Assembly (NCBI RefSeq): GCF_001620065.1
Contig: NZ_LQGV01000004.1
Span: forward strand, 248,001-312,000
Length of the DNA: 64,000 nt
Source: Microbacterium sp. TNHR37B
GTDB taxonomy: Bacteria > Actinomycetota > Actinomycetes > Actinomycetales > Microbacteriaceae
Reading direction: 5' to 3'
The notes under the pieces are model-generated. The model was not told where the DNA came from. It saw only the letters and a list, made by a program, of their open reading frames with translations, and did not search any database. The translations under genes were made by a program, and so were the position numbers. Within the stretch, counting starts at the first letter, position 1. Each line of letters begins with the position of its first letter. Below are positions 9,146-16,549 of the stretch, piece by piece.

Positions 9146-10059
9146 GTGGCCACCTCCTGCGGTCCGAGTGCGAGCCGGTTCCGGGCGCGGAAGGGGAGGC
9201 TCAGCGCCCACAGCAGCAGCCCCGCCACCGCGATCGTCAGGGCGATCACGAGCATGAGCACGACGGCCATCGCCGAGCCCAGAGCCCAGTTCTGCGCCGT
9301 CTGGAACTGGCTCGCCACGAGCTGACCGACCATGTTGCCCTTGGCCCCGCCGAGCACGGTCGCCGTGATGTAGTCGCCCATGAGCGGGATGAACACCAGC
9401 AGCACGCCCGCCACGACGCCCGGGCGGGACAGCGGCAGGGTCACTCGGAAGAAGGTGGTGACCTTGCCCGCACCGAGGTCCTTGGATGCCTCGCGGACGG
9501 CGGGACCTACGCGATCGAAGGCCACGAACAGCGGCAGGATCATGAGCGGCAGGTAGTTGTAGACGACACCGATCAGCACCGCGGTACGGGTGTAGAGGAG
9601 ATCGAGCGGACCGTCGAGCATCCCGATCGACTGGAGTCCCTGCGACAGCCATCCTTCCGGTGCGAGGATCACCTGCCAGCCGATCGTCCGGATGAGGAAG
9701 TTCGTCCAGAAGGGGATGAGCACGAGGGCGATCAGCAGTCCCCGGCGCTGGGGTCGCACCTTGAACGCCATCCAGTAGGCGACCGGAGCCCCGATCAGGA
9801 AGCACAGTGCCGTTCCGAGCACGCCGACCCAGAGCGTGTTCTGGAACGTCGTGAAGAACGTCGGCGACAACGCCTCGGCGTAGCGGTCGAGGGAGAGCAC
9901 GTCGTTGGCGTGGGTTCCGAAGATGCCCGGTTTGTAGCCGAAGCTGTACCAGACGACGAGTCCCACCGGCGCGACGAAGAAGACCAGCAGCCAGATCCAC
10001 GCCGGGACCGCCAACAACCCCCCGAGGGAGCGCCGGGGCGACGCGGGAGAATCAGGCAC
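9142..10059 (-). CDS. potB: ABC transporter permease, PotB-like
   Basis: The 305-residue membrane protein is the first permease of the polyamine-type importer. It starts with a hydrophobic segment, AVPAWIWLLVFFVAPVGLVVWYS, carries about six membrane spans and has the EAA coupling loop REASKDLGAGKVTTFFRVTLP near residues 190-210. The GTG start lies 8 bases inside the end of the binding-protein gene, and its own stop overlaps the next GTG. Tight overlaps on both sides indicate coupled translation of binding protein and the two permeases. Length and motif order match PotB/PotH. Confidence 0.9.
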   Translation of the reverse strand: MPDSPASPRRSLGGLLAVPAWIWLLVFFVAPVGLVVWYSFGYKPGIFGTHANDVLSLDRYAEALSPTFFTTFQNTLWVGVLGTALCFLIGAPVAYWMAFKVRPQRRGLLIALVLIPFWTNFLIRTIGWQVILAPEGWLSQGLQSIGMLDGPLDLLYTRTAVLIGVVYNYLPLMILPLFVAFDRVGPAVREASKDLGAGKVTTFFRVTLPLSRPGVVAGVLLVFIPLMGDYITATVLGGAKGNMVGQLVASQFQTAQNWALGSAMAVVLMLVIALTIAVAGLLLWALSLPFRARNRLALGPQEVAT

Positions 10060-11242
10060 CCGCGGCGGCCTTCATCTCGTTCCAGATCTCCACGCGCACC
10101 GTCTGCGACTCGTTGAGGGTCTGCTCGTGCATGGTGGCCAGCTGGGCGTCGTCGAAGAAGATCAGCTCCGGAAGCTCCAGGCCCGCCTCCTCGGCGGCGG
10201 ACTCCATGTCCTTGCCGCCGACGTTGTAGCCGATGTAGTCGAGGTTGAGCATGAGGTTCTCCGGCGTCATCGAGAAGTTGATGAACGCGTGGGCGGCCTC
10301 GGGGTGGGGCGCGCCGGCGGCGATCGCCCAGTTGTCCATCCAGAGCTCGGTCTGCGGTCCGGGCAGCACCCACTGCCAGCGCTCCGGCTCGGACGAGGCC
10401 AGCAGGCCCAGGCGCGCGTCGCCGTTCCACGCCTGCATGAGCACCTGGGTGCCCTGCGGGATCGCGTTGGTGCCGGGGTAGGAGTCGAAGGCGGCGATGT
10501 GCGGGGCGATCTTCTCGACCAGGAAGGCGCGGCAGGCGTCGAGCTGCGCGGTGTCCTGCGTGTTCCAGTCGGCGTCGTTTGCCCAGAAGTACGCGCCGAT
10601 GATGCCGGCCGGATCGTCCGACATGCTCGTCTTGCCGCTGGCCTCGTTCTGCGCGGCGTCGAAGAAGTCGTTCCACGTCTTCAGCTCGCGCGTGATGACC
10701 GTCTTGTCGTAGACGAACCCGGTCGTGCCCCAGGCCTTGCAGACGGAGTAGTCGTTCTCCGGGTCCCACGCCCGGCCGAGGTAGGCGGGGTCCATGTTGT
10801 CGAGGTTCGGCAGGAGCGACTTGGTGAACTTCGTCAGCAGCCCGTTCTCGATCATCTGCGGGATGAACACGCCGGTCGGCACCACGATGTCGAATCCCGA
10901 GGTGCCCTTGGCGGCGATGAGCTTGGCGATCAGCTCCTCGTTGGAGCTGTAGGAGTCCAGGGTCACCTTCGGGCCGAGCTCGCTCGTGAAGTTCTTCACG
11001 ACGTCGGGGGAGTCGTAGTCGCCCCACGTGTAGACCGAGAGCGACCCCTCCAGAGCCCCGCCCGAGGCCTGCGAGGAGGGGCTCGTGTTTCCTCCGCCGC
11101 CCGGCGCGCACGCCGCGAGCACGGCGGTGCCGCCGGCGAGGGCGGCGAGGGAGAGGAATCGGCGGCGCGAGAGCTCGTTCGCGATGATCGGCACGGCCTT
11201 CTCGTGGGCGAGAATGCGCAGCGCGGAGCGGGAGTCGTTCAT
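10052..11242 (-). CDS. potD: polyamine-type ABC substrate-binding lipoprotein
   Basis: The 396-residue protein is an extracytoplasmic solute-binding protein of the PotD/PotF type. Its N terminus carries a twin-arginine-like stretch (SRRRFLSLAALAGG, Arg about 26-28) followed by a lipobox LAAC with the modified Cys at about 45, so it is probably a membrane-anchored lipoprotein exported by Tat or Sec. The mature part begins LSVYTWGDYDSPDVVKNF, typical of this family, and includes DIVVPTGVFIPQM and an acidic-aromatic ligand pocket (WMDNWAI). It is the second gene of the operon, 57 bases after the ATPase gene. It is expected to capture putrescine, spermidine or a related amine. Confidence 0.9.
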   Translation of the reverse strand: MNDSRSALRILAHEKAVPIIANELSRRRFLSLAALAGGTAVLAACAPGGGGNTSPSSQASGGALEGSLSVYTWGDYDSPDVVKNFTSELGPKVTLDSYSSNEELIAKLIAAKGTSGFDIVVPTGVFIPQMIENGLLTKFTKSLLPNLDNMDPAYLGRAWDPENDYSVCKAWGTTGFVYDKTVITRELKTWNDFFDAAQNEASGKTSMSDDPAGIIGAYFWANDADWNTQDTAQLDACRAFLVEKIAPHIAAFDSYPGTNAIPQGTQVLMQAWNGDARLGLLASSEPERWQWVLPGPQTELWMDNWAIAAGAPHPEAAHAFINFSMTPENLMLNLDYIGYNVGGKDMESAAEEAGLELPELIFFDDAQLATMHEQTLNESQTVRVEIWNEMKAAAGA

Positions 11243-11299
11243 CGGGGCCTCCTGGTCGGGTGAAGGTCGTGCGGCGGGTGGAACGTGTGTCGGTGTCGC

Positions 11300-12481
11300 T
11301 TACTCGGTCGGGGGCGCGACGTATCCCGCCGCACGGGCGGCGTCGTCGGCGGGGAAGAGGAGCACGTGGGCCGGTGACCAGGTGCAGACGACTGCGTCGC
11401 CCACGCGCAGGCTCGGCGCCTCGGGCGTGGGCCGTCGGGCGATGAGGCTCTGATCGTCACCCAGCCGCACGAGGTACTGCATCGTCTCGCCGAGGTGGGA
11501 GAGCCCGATGAGCTCTCCGCGGACGGCGTTGGTCTCGGCCAGCGCCGCGCCGGTGTCGGCGGCGATCCGCACGTTCTCGGGCCGGACGGCGGCCTCGGCC
11601 GCCCCCGAAGAGGTTCCCGGCAGAGTGGACACCTCGGAGCGGGCGACGACGTGCGCGGCGGAGACGGCGTCCGTCCCGACCCCGGTGCCGCGGAAGAAGT
11701 TCTGCTGACCGACGAACGCGGCCACGTACGCCGAGACGGGACGCGCGTAGACGGTGTCCGCGTCGGCGAGCTGTTCGATGCGTCCCTCGCGCATGATGGC
11801 GATGCGGTCGCTCATCGAGAGCGCTTCGCCCTGGTCATGGGTCACGAAGACGAAGGTGATCCCGAGCCGCGATTGGAGGAGCTTGAGCTCCAACTGCATC
11901 TCTTCGCGCAGCTGCCGGTCGAGGGCGCCCAGCGGCTCGTCCAGGAGCAGCACGGACGGGCGGTTGACGAGGGCGCGTGCCAGGGCGACGCGCTGCTGCT
12001 GCCCACCGGAGAGCTGCGTGGGCTTGCGGTCGGCGAACCGGCGCATCTGCACCATGTCGAGTGCGGCCGCCGCGCGTTCCCGGAGCTCGCCCTTGGAGGT
12101 GCGGCGCTGCTGCAGCCCGTAGGCCACGTTCTCGGCGACCGTCATGTGCGGGAAGAGCGCGTAGGCCTGGAAGACGGTGTTCACATCGCGCTTGAACGGC
12201 GGTGCGCCGAGCACGCTCGCGCCGGAGATGCGGATGTCGCCGGCGTCGGGGTGTTCGAAGCCCGCGATCATGCGCAGCGTCGTCGTCTTCCCGCAGCCGG
12301 ACGGGCCGAGGAGCGAGAGGAACTCACCGGCCTCGATCGTGAGCGAGAGATCATCCACCGCGAGCTGCTCGCCGTAGTGCTTCGTGACGTGCGAGAGCAC
12401 GACCGATCCGGTGCCGGGCGCGGGCCCGGATCCGGACGAGGTGGTGGTCCGGTCGACGGTGGATTCGGGTGCCGACGTCAC
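11300..12481 (-). CDS. potA: ABC transporter ATP-binding protein, PotA-like
   Basis: The 393-residue protein is the ATPase of the polyamine-type importer. It shows Walker A GPSGCGKTT (about 59-67), the Q-loop in VNTVFQAYALFPHMTV, the signature [15 protein letters not shown], Walker B LLLDEPLGALD and the switch His in FVTHDQGEAL. A C-terminal TOBE-type domain (about 290-380) fits the CUT1/polyamine ATPase class. It is the first gene of the seven-gene minus-strand operon. The 194-base upstream region, shared divergently with the DJ-1/PfpI gene, would hold the operon promoter. Confidence 0.92.
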   Translation of the reverse strand: MTSAPESTVDRTTTSSGSGPAPGTGSVVLSHVTKHYGEQLAVDDLSLTIEAGEFLSLLGPSGCGKTTTLRMIAGFEHPDAGDIRISGASVLGAPPFKRDVNTVFQAYALFPHMTVAENVAYGLQQRRTSKGELRERAAAALDMVQMRRFADRKPTQLSGGQQQRVALARALVNRPSVLLLDEPLGALDRQLREEMQLELKLLQSRLGITFVFVTHDQGEALSMSDRIAIMREGRIEQLADADTVYARPVSAYVAAFVGQQNFFRGTGVGTDAVSAAHVVARSEVSTLPGTSSGAAEAAVRPENVRIAADTGAALAETNAVRGELIGLSHLGETMQYLVRLGDDQSLIARRPTPEAPSLRVGDAVVCTWSPAHVLLFPADDAARAAGYVAPPTE

Positions 12482-12675
12482 GCGTACTCCGCTCCTCGCA
12501 CCTCCCTGGCGCGTGTGCGGACATTCAATACGTCCGGGCCGGACCGCGCAATGATCGCGTGGGCCCGCCGGACGATTCCTCCCGCGGGGTCGGCGTGCCT
12601 GACAGATCGTCTGGGGCGGCGTAACGGGGCGGTAACACCGTCGACTCCGCCGGGGTCATCAGCCACGATCGGTTC
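12482..12675. promoter_or_regulatory. divergent promoter region of the amine operon and PfpI gene
   Basis: This 194-base divergent gap holds two features. An inverted repeat with arms CGGAC and GTCCG spans 12518-12536, surrounding an AT-richer core that could supply the minus-strand -10 element (TATTGA on the minus strand). The decamer GACAGATCGT at 12601-12610 is identical to one in the mmsA/PucR intergenic region. No convincing -35/-10 pair for the plus-strand gene could be assigned. Confidence 0.4.
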
Positions 12676-13359
12676 ATGGCCTCCCCCGTCACCTTCGTCT
12701 CGCTCGTGTTCCCCCGCATCACGCAGTTGGATCTCACCGGGCCCGTGGAGGTGTTCTCCCGCCTCCCTGGTGCCGTGAGCCACCTCGCCTGGCACCGAGT
12801 GGAGCCGGTGCCCACCGACGCGGGCTTTTCGATCCTGCCGACCGTCTCCTTCGCGGACGCTCCACAGGCCGACGTGCTGATGGTTCCCGGCGGACAGGGG
12901 GCCTTCGACCTGCTGGACGACCCGGACGCGCTCGCGTTCGTGCGCCGCCAAGCGGAGGGCGCCCGCTACGTCACGAGCGTGTGCACGGGCTCCTTCGTCC
13001 TCGGCGCGGCCGGCCTGCTGCGCGGGCGGCGCGCGACGACGCACTGGGCGTCGCATCCGCTGCTGGAACTGCTCGGCGCCGTTCCGGTCGAGGCCCGCGT
13101 CGTGCGCGACGGCTCCCTCATCACCGGGGGCGGCGTCACGAGCGGCATCGACTTCGCCTTGACCGTCGCGGCCGAGGTCTTCGACGCGCCGACCGCTCGG
13201 GCGGTGCAGCTGGCAATGGAGTACGACCCCCAGCCCCCGTTCGATGCCGGGACACCGTCCGGCGCCGACGTGGACCCGGCCTTCGCGGAGGGCATGCGGG
13301 TGTGGGCGGCGACGACGCGGGAGTCGGTCGTGCAGCGCGCGGCGTCTCGCCTCCCGTGA
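12676..13359 (+). CDS. DJ-1/PfpI family protein, isonitrile-hydratase-like
   Basis: The 227-residue cytosolic protein has the class I glutamine-amidotransferase-like (DJ-1/PfpI) fold. The nucleophile elbow is Cys about 103 in YVTSVCTGSFVLGAAGLL, followed by RRATTHWA, the arrangement found in isonitrile hydratase, which hydrates isonitriles to N-formamides. The N-terminal FPRITQLDLTGPVEVF segment with an acidic residue near the active site is also typical. The protein lacks the C-terminal AraC-type helix-turn-helix found in the related GlxA regulators, so an enzyme is more likely than a regulator. It stands alone, divergent from the amine operon. Confidence 0.8.
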   Translation: MASPVTFVSLVFPRITQLDLTGPVEVFSRLPGAVSHLAWHRVEPVPTDAGFSILPTVSFADAPQADVLMVPGGQGAFDLLDDPDALAFVRRQAEGARYVTSVCTGSFVLGAAGLLRGRRATTHWASHPLLELLGAVPVEARVVRDGSLITGGGVTSGIDFALTVAAEVFDAPTARAVQLAMEYDPQPPFDAGTPSGADVDPAFAEGMRVWAATTRESVVQRAASRLP

Positions 13360-13395
13360 CGCGGGGCGCAGGCGCGCGGGTGGCGTGCCGGAGGG

Positions 13396-13554
13396 TCAGG
13401 CGTTTCGTCGGATGACCCGCATCAGCCACGCGATGATCGCGATGACGATGATGACGAGACCGATCCACAGGAGGAACTCGGCGGCCTTCACGAAGACGCC
13501 GAGGAGCAGGAGAGCGATTCCGACGAGGAGCAGGATGACGGCGAGTGTGGTCAT
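13396..13554 (-). CDS. 52-residue membrane protein
   Basis: A very short frame encodes 52 residues beginning MTTLAVILLLVGIALLLLGV. The sequence has two hydrophobic helices (about 3-21 and 27-45) separated by VKAAEF and ends in the basic tail MRVIRRNA. It resembles the small two-helix membrane proteins common in Actinobacteria, often annotated as a domain of unknown function; no function is assigned. It is convergent with the PfpI gene, with a 36-base gap. The sustained hydrophobic codon pattern and basic C terminus support it as a real gene despite its size. Confidence 0.65.
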   Translation of the reverse strand: MTTLAVILLLVGIALLLLGVFVKAAEFLLWIGLVIIVIAIIAWLMRVIRRNA

Positions 13555-13590
13555 GCGACCACCCTGGCGTTCCCGGTGCGGAGTCTCAAC

Positions 13591-13695
13591 GGGGTTGACA
13601 CGCGTGCGTTTTCCGTCCTCCGTGCGCTTCGCGTCTTCGATGCGTCTTTCGCCACGCAGGCGTTTCTATCCACGGGGTAGAGGGGTGTCAACCCC
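13591..13695. repeat. 11-bp inverted repeat pair GGGGTTGACAC / GTGTCAACCCC
   Basis: Two perfect 11-bp arms, GGGGTTGACAC at 13591-13601 and GTGTCAACCCC at 13685-13695, face each other across 83 bases. They lie in the gap between the small membrane protein (minus) and the hypothetical gene at 13790 (plus). Each arm contains TTGACA pointing toward the other, which could act as -35 elements, but no matching -10 was found for either. A similar TGTCAAGCCCCT occurs near 14993, upstream of the lipoprotein gene. Function unknown. Confidence 0.45.
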
Positions 13696-13789
13696 CTGGA
13701 GGCGGCGAGGCTCTTCGGGGTTCACTGACTGATGAAGATGCCGCTTCGCATTCTCCGGGGCGGTCCGACCGGCCCACCCCGCGAGGTGC

Positions 13790-14071
13790 ATGAACGTGAA
13801 AGACATCCTCATCGATGGTCAGCGACTCCTGACGACCGACGCCGTCGCGGACGCCGTCATCGACTACGCCCGTGTCTTGCACATGGCAGGCGAGTTCGAT
13901 GTCGTCGACTTTCCCGGCATCCACGACGGCGAGCTGTCGACGTGTTCCCTGCTGCTGGGAACCGCCGGGTCGCTCGTCGTGGTCAATGCGCAGATGGAGC
14001 TGACCTTTGCGCTTCCCGAATCGGATGTGGCGTGCGCGGAGATCGCGCGTCGCGCCGACGCGTTGCGCTGA
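13790..14071 (+). CDS. hypothetical 93-residue protein
   Basis: The predicted protein is small, acidic and soluble (MNVKDILIDGQRLLTTDAVADAVIDYARVLHMAG...). It has no signal peptide or membrane segment and alternates predicted helix and strand: a helical N-terminal half, then LSTCSLLLGTAGSLVVVNAQMELTFALP, which looks like beta strands. No family is recognised. The ATG at 13790 follows a weak GCGAGG ribosome binding site. It stands alone between an intergenic inverted repeat and the DUF7882 gene, with coding-like GC bias at third positions. Confidence 0.6.
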   Translation: MNVKDILIDGQRLLTTDAVADAVIDYARVLHMAGEFDVVDFPGIHDGELSTCSLLLGTAGSLVVVNAQMELTFALPESDVACAEIARRADALR

Positions 14072-14229
14072 GTCCCCGCCCTCACGCCCGTGGTGGACGG
14101 AGTCCGAAAAAGCGCACGGGTGTATTAGCGTCGGAGGAACGTGCACTGGGCCGAGCAGTGCCTGACGTCCCCGCGCCCCCCGCCGCGTCCCGATGACGCG
14201 TCGAAGACGCGGCCGAATCCGGAGACCCC

Positions 14230-14550
14230 GTGGGCAAGTTCATCTATCAAGGCTCGATCACCATCGACTTCGACGACCGCGTGCTCGCGCACCTGCAGGT
14301 CGTCATCGGCCAGAAGCTGCGTCGCGGCGAGTCGTTCCACTTCACCTGGCGCGAGGACCCGAGTGTCGGCGATGGCCGCACCTCGGTATGGCTGCATCCG
14401 TCGGCCTCCCTGGTGTACCGCTACTTCGGCAGCCGCCAGCCGAGCCTGAACCGGGCCTGGCTGGAGGCGCTGACCTACACGGCGAACTCCACCAACGGGC
14501 TGTACATCGTTCCCGAGCCGACCGAGAGCAGCGGCGACAGTTCGGATTGA
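14230..14550 (+). CDS. DUF7882-type small protein
   Basis: The 106-residue protein starts MGKFIYQGSITIDFDDRVLAHLQVVIGQKL and contains LRRGESFHFTWREDPSVGDGRTSVWLHP. This signature is that of a small protein family common in Microbacteriaceae, now called DUF7882 and sometimes mislabelled as an ATP-dependent DNA ligase. The fold appears to be a compact alpha/beta domain without catalytic motifs. The GTG at 14230 starts the conserved motif and is preceded by a GGAGACC ribosome binding site. A TATTAG hexamer at 14123-14128 could be the -10 element. A paralogue lies convergently 36 bases downstream. Function unknown. Confidence 0.8.
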   Translation: MGKFIYQGSITIDFDDRVLAHLQVVIGQKLRRGESFHFTWREDPSVGDGRTSVWLHPSASLVYRYFGSRQPSLNRAWLEALTYTANSTNGLYIVPEPTESSGDSSD

Positions 14551-14586
14551 GGTCGACGGGCGGGCCGACGCGACGTCGACGTGGTC

Positions 14587-14949
14587 TCAGTCGGCGTCGG
14601 CGAGTTCGACCACCTGCGGTGACGTGTCGGCGACTTCGTGCGCGCCGCTATCGATCTGCTCGGCGACGAGCATCATGCCCCCGGATGAGTTGGCCGTCTG
14701 GGCGAGCTCTTCCAGCCACTCCCGGCTCAAGTCGGGGGTCTCGGGGTCGTCGAAGACGAACCGGAGCGGGATCGAGGGGTGCAGCCAGATCGTGCTGCGT
14801 CCGCGCGCCTCGTCTTCGGGGTGCTTCCAGCTGAGCGTGAAGCTCTCGCCGCGGCGGAGCTTGGTCGCGACGACCACCTTCAGGTGCGCCAGGGCGCGGT
14901 CGTCGATGTGGATCGGCGTGGCGGAGCCGCCGTAATAGATGGTGCCCAT
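14587..14949 (-). CDS. DUF7882-type small protein (paralogue)
   Basis: The 120-residue protein shares the DUF7882 layout of its neighbour: MGTIYYGGSATPIHIDDRALAHLKVVVATKL, then LRRGESFTLSWKHPEDEARGRSTIWLHP, then REWLEELAQTANSSGG. Compared with the neighbour it has a longer acidic C-terminal tail. The two genes are convergent, with 36 bases between stops, which points to an inverted duplication or to separate recruitment. There is no membrane segment or catalytic motif. Function unknown. Confidence 0.8.
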   Translation of the reverse strand: MGTIYYGGSATPIHIDDRALAHLKVVVATKLRRGESFTLSWKHPEDEARGRSTIWLHPSIPLRFVFDDPETPDLSREWLEELAQTANSSGGMMLVAEQIDSGAHEVADTSPQVVELADAD

Positions 14950-15101
14950 GCCCGCACTCTACGCGTATTCCTGACGGGGGCGTGAGCGGATGTCAAGCCC
15001 CTCGTGACGCGGATCGCGACGGCCTAGCGTGCCCGTGTCGATCCCGACCGCGCCGCGGCTGCGACCGGTCGGTTCTCACGTTCGCGACCGGTGGAGGGTG
15101 C

Positions 15102-15572
15102 ATGAGGGCATGGCGAGGGGTGGGCGTTCTCGCGCTGGTCGCCCTCCTGTCGGGATGTTCGGCGCTCTCGTCGATCCCGACTGATCCGGACGGGAGCCTG
15201 GATCGGATCACGGGCGGAACCGTGCGGGTGGGGGTGACCGACGCTCCGGGGCTCGTGGAGATGGAGGGCGACCGCGCGGCGGGTCCGCTCGCCGATCTCG
15301 TCGTGGGCTTCGCCGAGGAGCGGGACGCCCGCGTGCAGTGGACGGCAGGCAGCGAGGAGGAGCTCGTCGACCGGCTCGAGACCGGCGACCTCGACCTCGC
15401 GATCGGCGGGATGACCGAGGAGACCCCCTGGCTCGATCGGGCCTCCGTCACCCGCGGATACGACGGCATTCCCGGGGCGGCCGGGCGCCGGATCGTCGTG
15501 CTCCTGCCGCTGGGCGAGAACGGGCTCCAGTCGGCCCTCGAGGCCTTCCTCGACGAGAGGGTGGGGCCGTGA
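15102..15572 (+). CDS. short periplasmic-binding-protein-like lipoprotein
   Basis: The 156-residue protein has a lipoprotein signal peptide, with lipobox LSGC and Cys at about 19. The mature part resembles the first lobe of family 3 solute-binding proteins (GGTVRVGVTDAPGLVEME..., ELVDRLETGDLDLAIGGMTEETPWLDRA). At about half the usual 230-260 residues, it lacks a complete second lobe. The ATG at 15102 was chosen because the signal peptide starts there and GGTGGAGGG precedes it. Its stop overlaps the GTG of the cation transporter gene (GTGA). It may be a sensor or accessory lipoprotein rather than a transport component; this is inference. Confidence 0.75.
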   Translation: MRAWRGVGVLALVALLSGCSALSSIPTDPDGSLDRITGGTVRVGVTDAPGLVEMEGDRAAGPLADLVVGFAEERDARVQWTAGSEEELVDRLETGDLDLAIGGMTEETPWLDRASVTRGYDGIPGAAGRRIVVLLPLGENGLQSALEAFLDERVGP

Positions 15573-16549
15573 TCGCCCACGTGACCTCGATGGGTCGTAC
15601 CGACCTGCCCGACGCGCAACGTCGCGCCGTCCGCGACGCCGTGCGGTGGGAGTGGTTCACGATCGGCTACACGCTGGTCACGATCGTGCTCATCGCGTTG
15701 GTGGTCGGCGGATCTCAGGCCATGAAGACAGCGTGGATCGAAGACATGCTGTCCCTCGTCCCGCAGATCTCGTTCCTCGTCGCCCTTCTGTTCATCCGGC
15801 GCCGGCCCACGCGTCGGTTCCCCTATGGCCTGCATCGCACGATGGGCGTCGGGCACTTGGTGGCAGGGGTTGCTCTGCTCGCGATCGGCGGCAGTCTCGC
15901 CGTGGAGTCCGTCGTCGGGCTCGTCGGTGCCGAGCACCCCGCGATCGGCACGGTCCACCTGTTCGGTGCCACCGTGTGGCTCGGCTGGCTGATGATGGGC
16001 GTGATGGCGCTGACCATGATCGGTCCGTTCTTCTACGGCCACGCCAAGGCGAAGATCGCCCCGCAGCTCCACAACAAGGTGCTGTATGCCGACGCCGACA
16101 TGGCCAAGGCCGACTGGACGACGACCGTGGCCTCGATCGTCGGCGTGGGCGGCGTGGGCATCGGCTGGTGGTGGCTCGACGGTGCCGCGGCGCTCTTCAT
16201 CTCGGCCGGCATCGTGTGGGACGGTGTCCGCAACACCCGCGCTGCGGTCCTCGATCTCATCGATCAGCGCGCTCGCACGCACGACGACGCCGAGCCGCAT
16301 CCGCTCCTCGGCGACATCGTCGCGTTGCTGGAGCGGCTGCCGTGGGTGCGTGAGGCGTCGGTGCGGATGCGGGACATGGGGCAGGTCTTCCACGTCGAGG
16401 CCTTCGTGGTCCCTCGACGTGAGGGCGTGCGGCTCTCGAAGATCGAGGCCGCACGTGCACGGATCGCGGCCCTGGACTGGAAGGTCCAGGACGTGGTCGT
16501 CATCCCGGTGGCCCAGCTGCCGGACGAATCAGAGAGGAGCAGATCATGA
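15569..16549 (+). CDS. cation diffusion facilitator family transporter
   Basis: The 326-residue membrane protein has the cation efflux layout: about six transmembrane segments (first FTIGYTLVTIVLIALVVGG) and a C-terminal cytosolic domain (VREASVRMRDMGQVFHVEAFVV). Between them, an acidic-histidine stretch HNKVLYADADMAKADWTTT could supply metal ligands. Such proteins export divalent metals such as Zn2+, Fe2+ or Mn2+ using the proton gradient. The GTG at 15569 overlaps the lipoprotein stop (GTGA); an in-frame ATG at 15590 is an alternative. Its own stop overlaps the ATG of the next gene. Metal specificity cannot be read from the sequence. Confidence 0.82.
   Translation: MIAHVTSMGRTDLPDAQRRAVRDAVRWEWFTIGYTLVTIVLIALVVGGSQAMKTAWIEDMLSLVPQISFLVALLFIRRRPTRRFPYGLHRTMGVGHLVAGVALLAIGGSLAVESVVGLVGAEHPAIGTVHLFGATVWLGWLMMGVMALTMIGPFFYGHAKAKIAPQLHNKVLYADADMAKADWTTTVASIVGVGGVGIGWWWLDGAAALFISAGIVWDGVRNTRAAVLDLIDQRARTHDDAEPHPLLGDIVALLERLPWVREASVRMRDMGQVFHVEAFVVPRREGVRLSKIEAARARIAALDWKVQDVVVIPVAQLPDESERSRS

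Noticed and set aside
14230..14550. ATP-dependent DNA ligase fragment
   Set aside because: Some databases give this name to the family, but the 106-residue protein has no KxDG nucleotidyltransferase motif. It is a small domain of unknown function.
15569..15590. ATG at 15590 as start of the cation transporter
   Set aside because: The GTG at 15569 gives the four-base GTGA overlap seen repeatedly in this genome. The ATG remains possible but would leave a 17-base gap.
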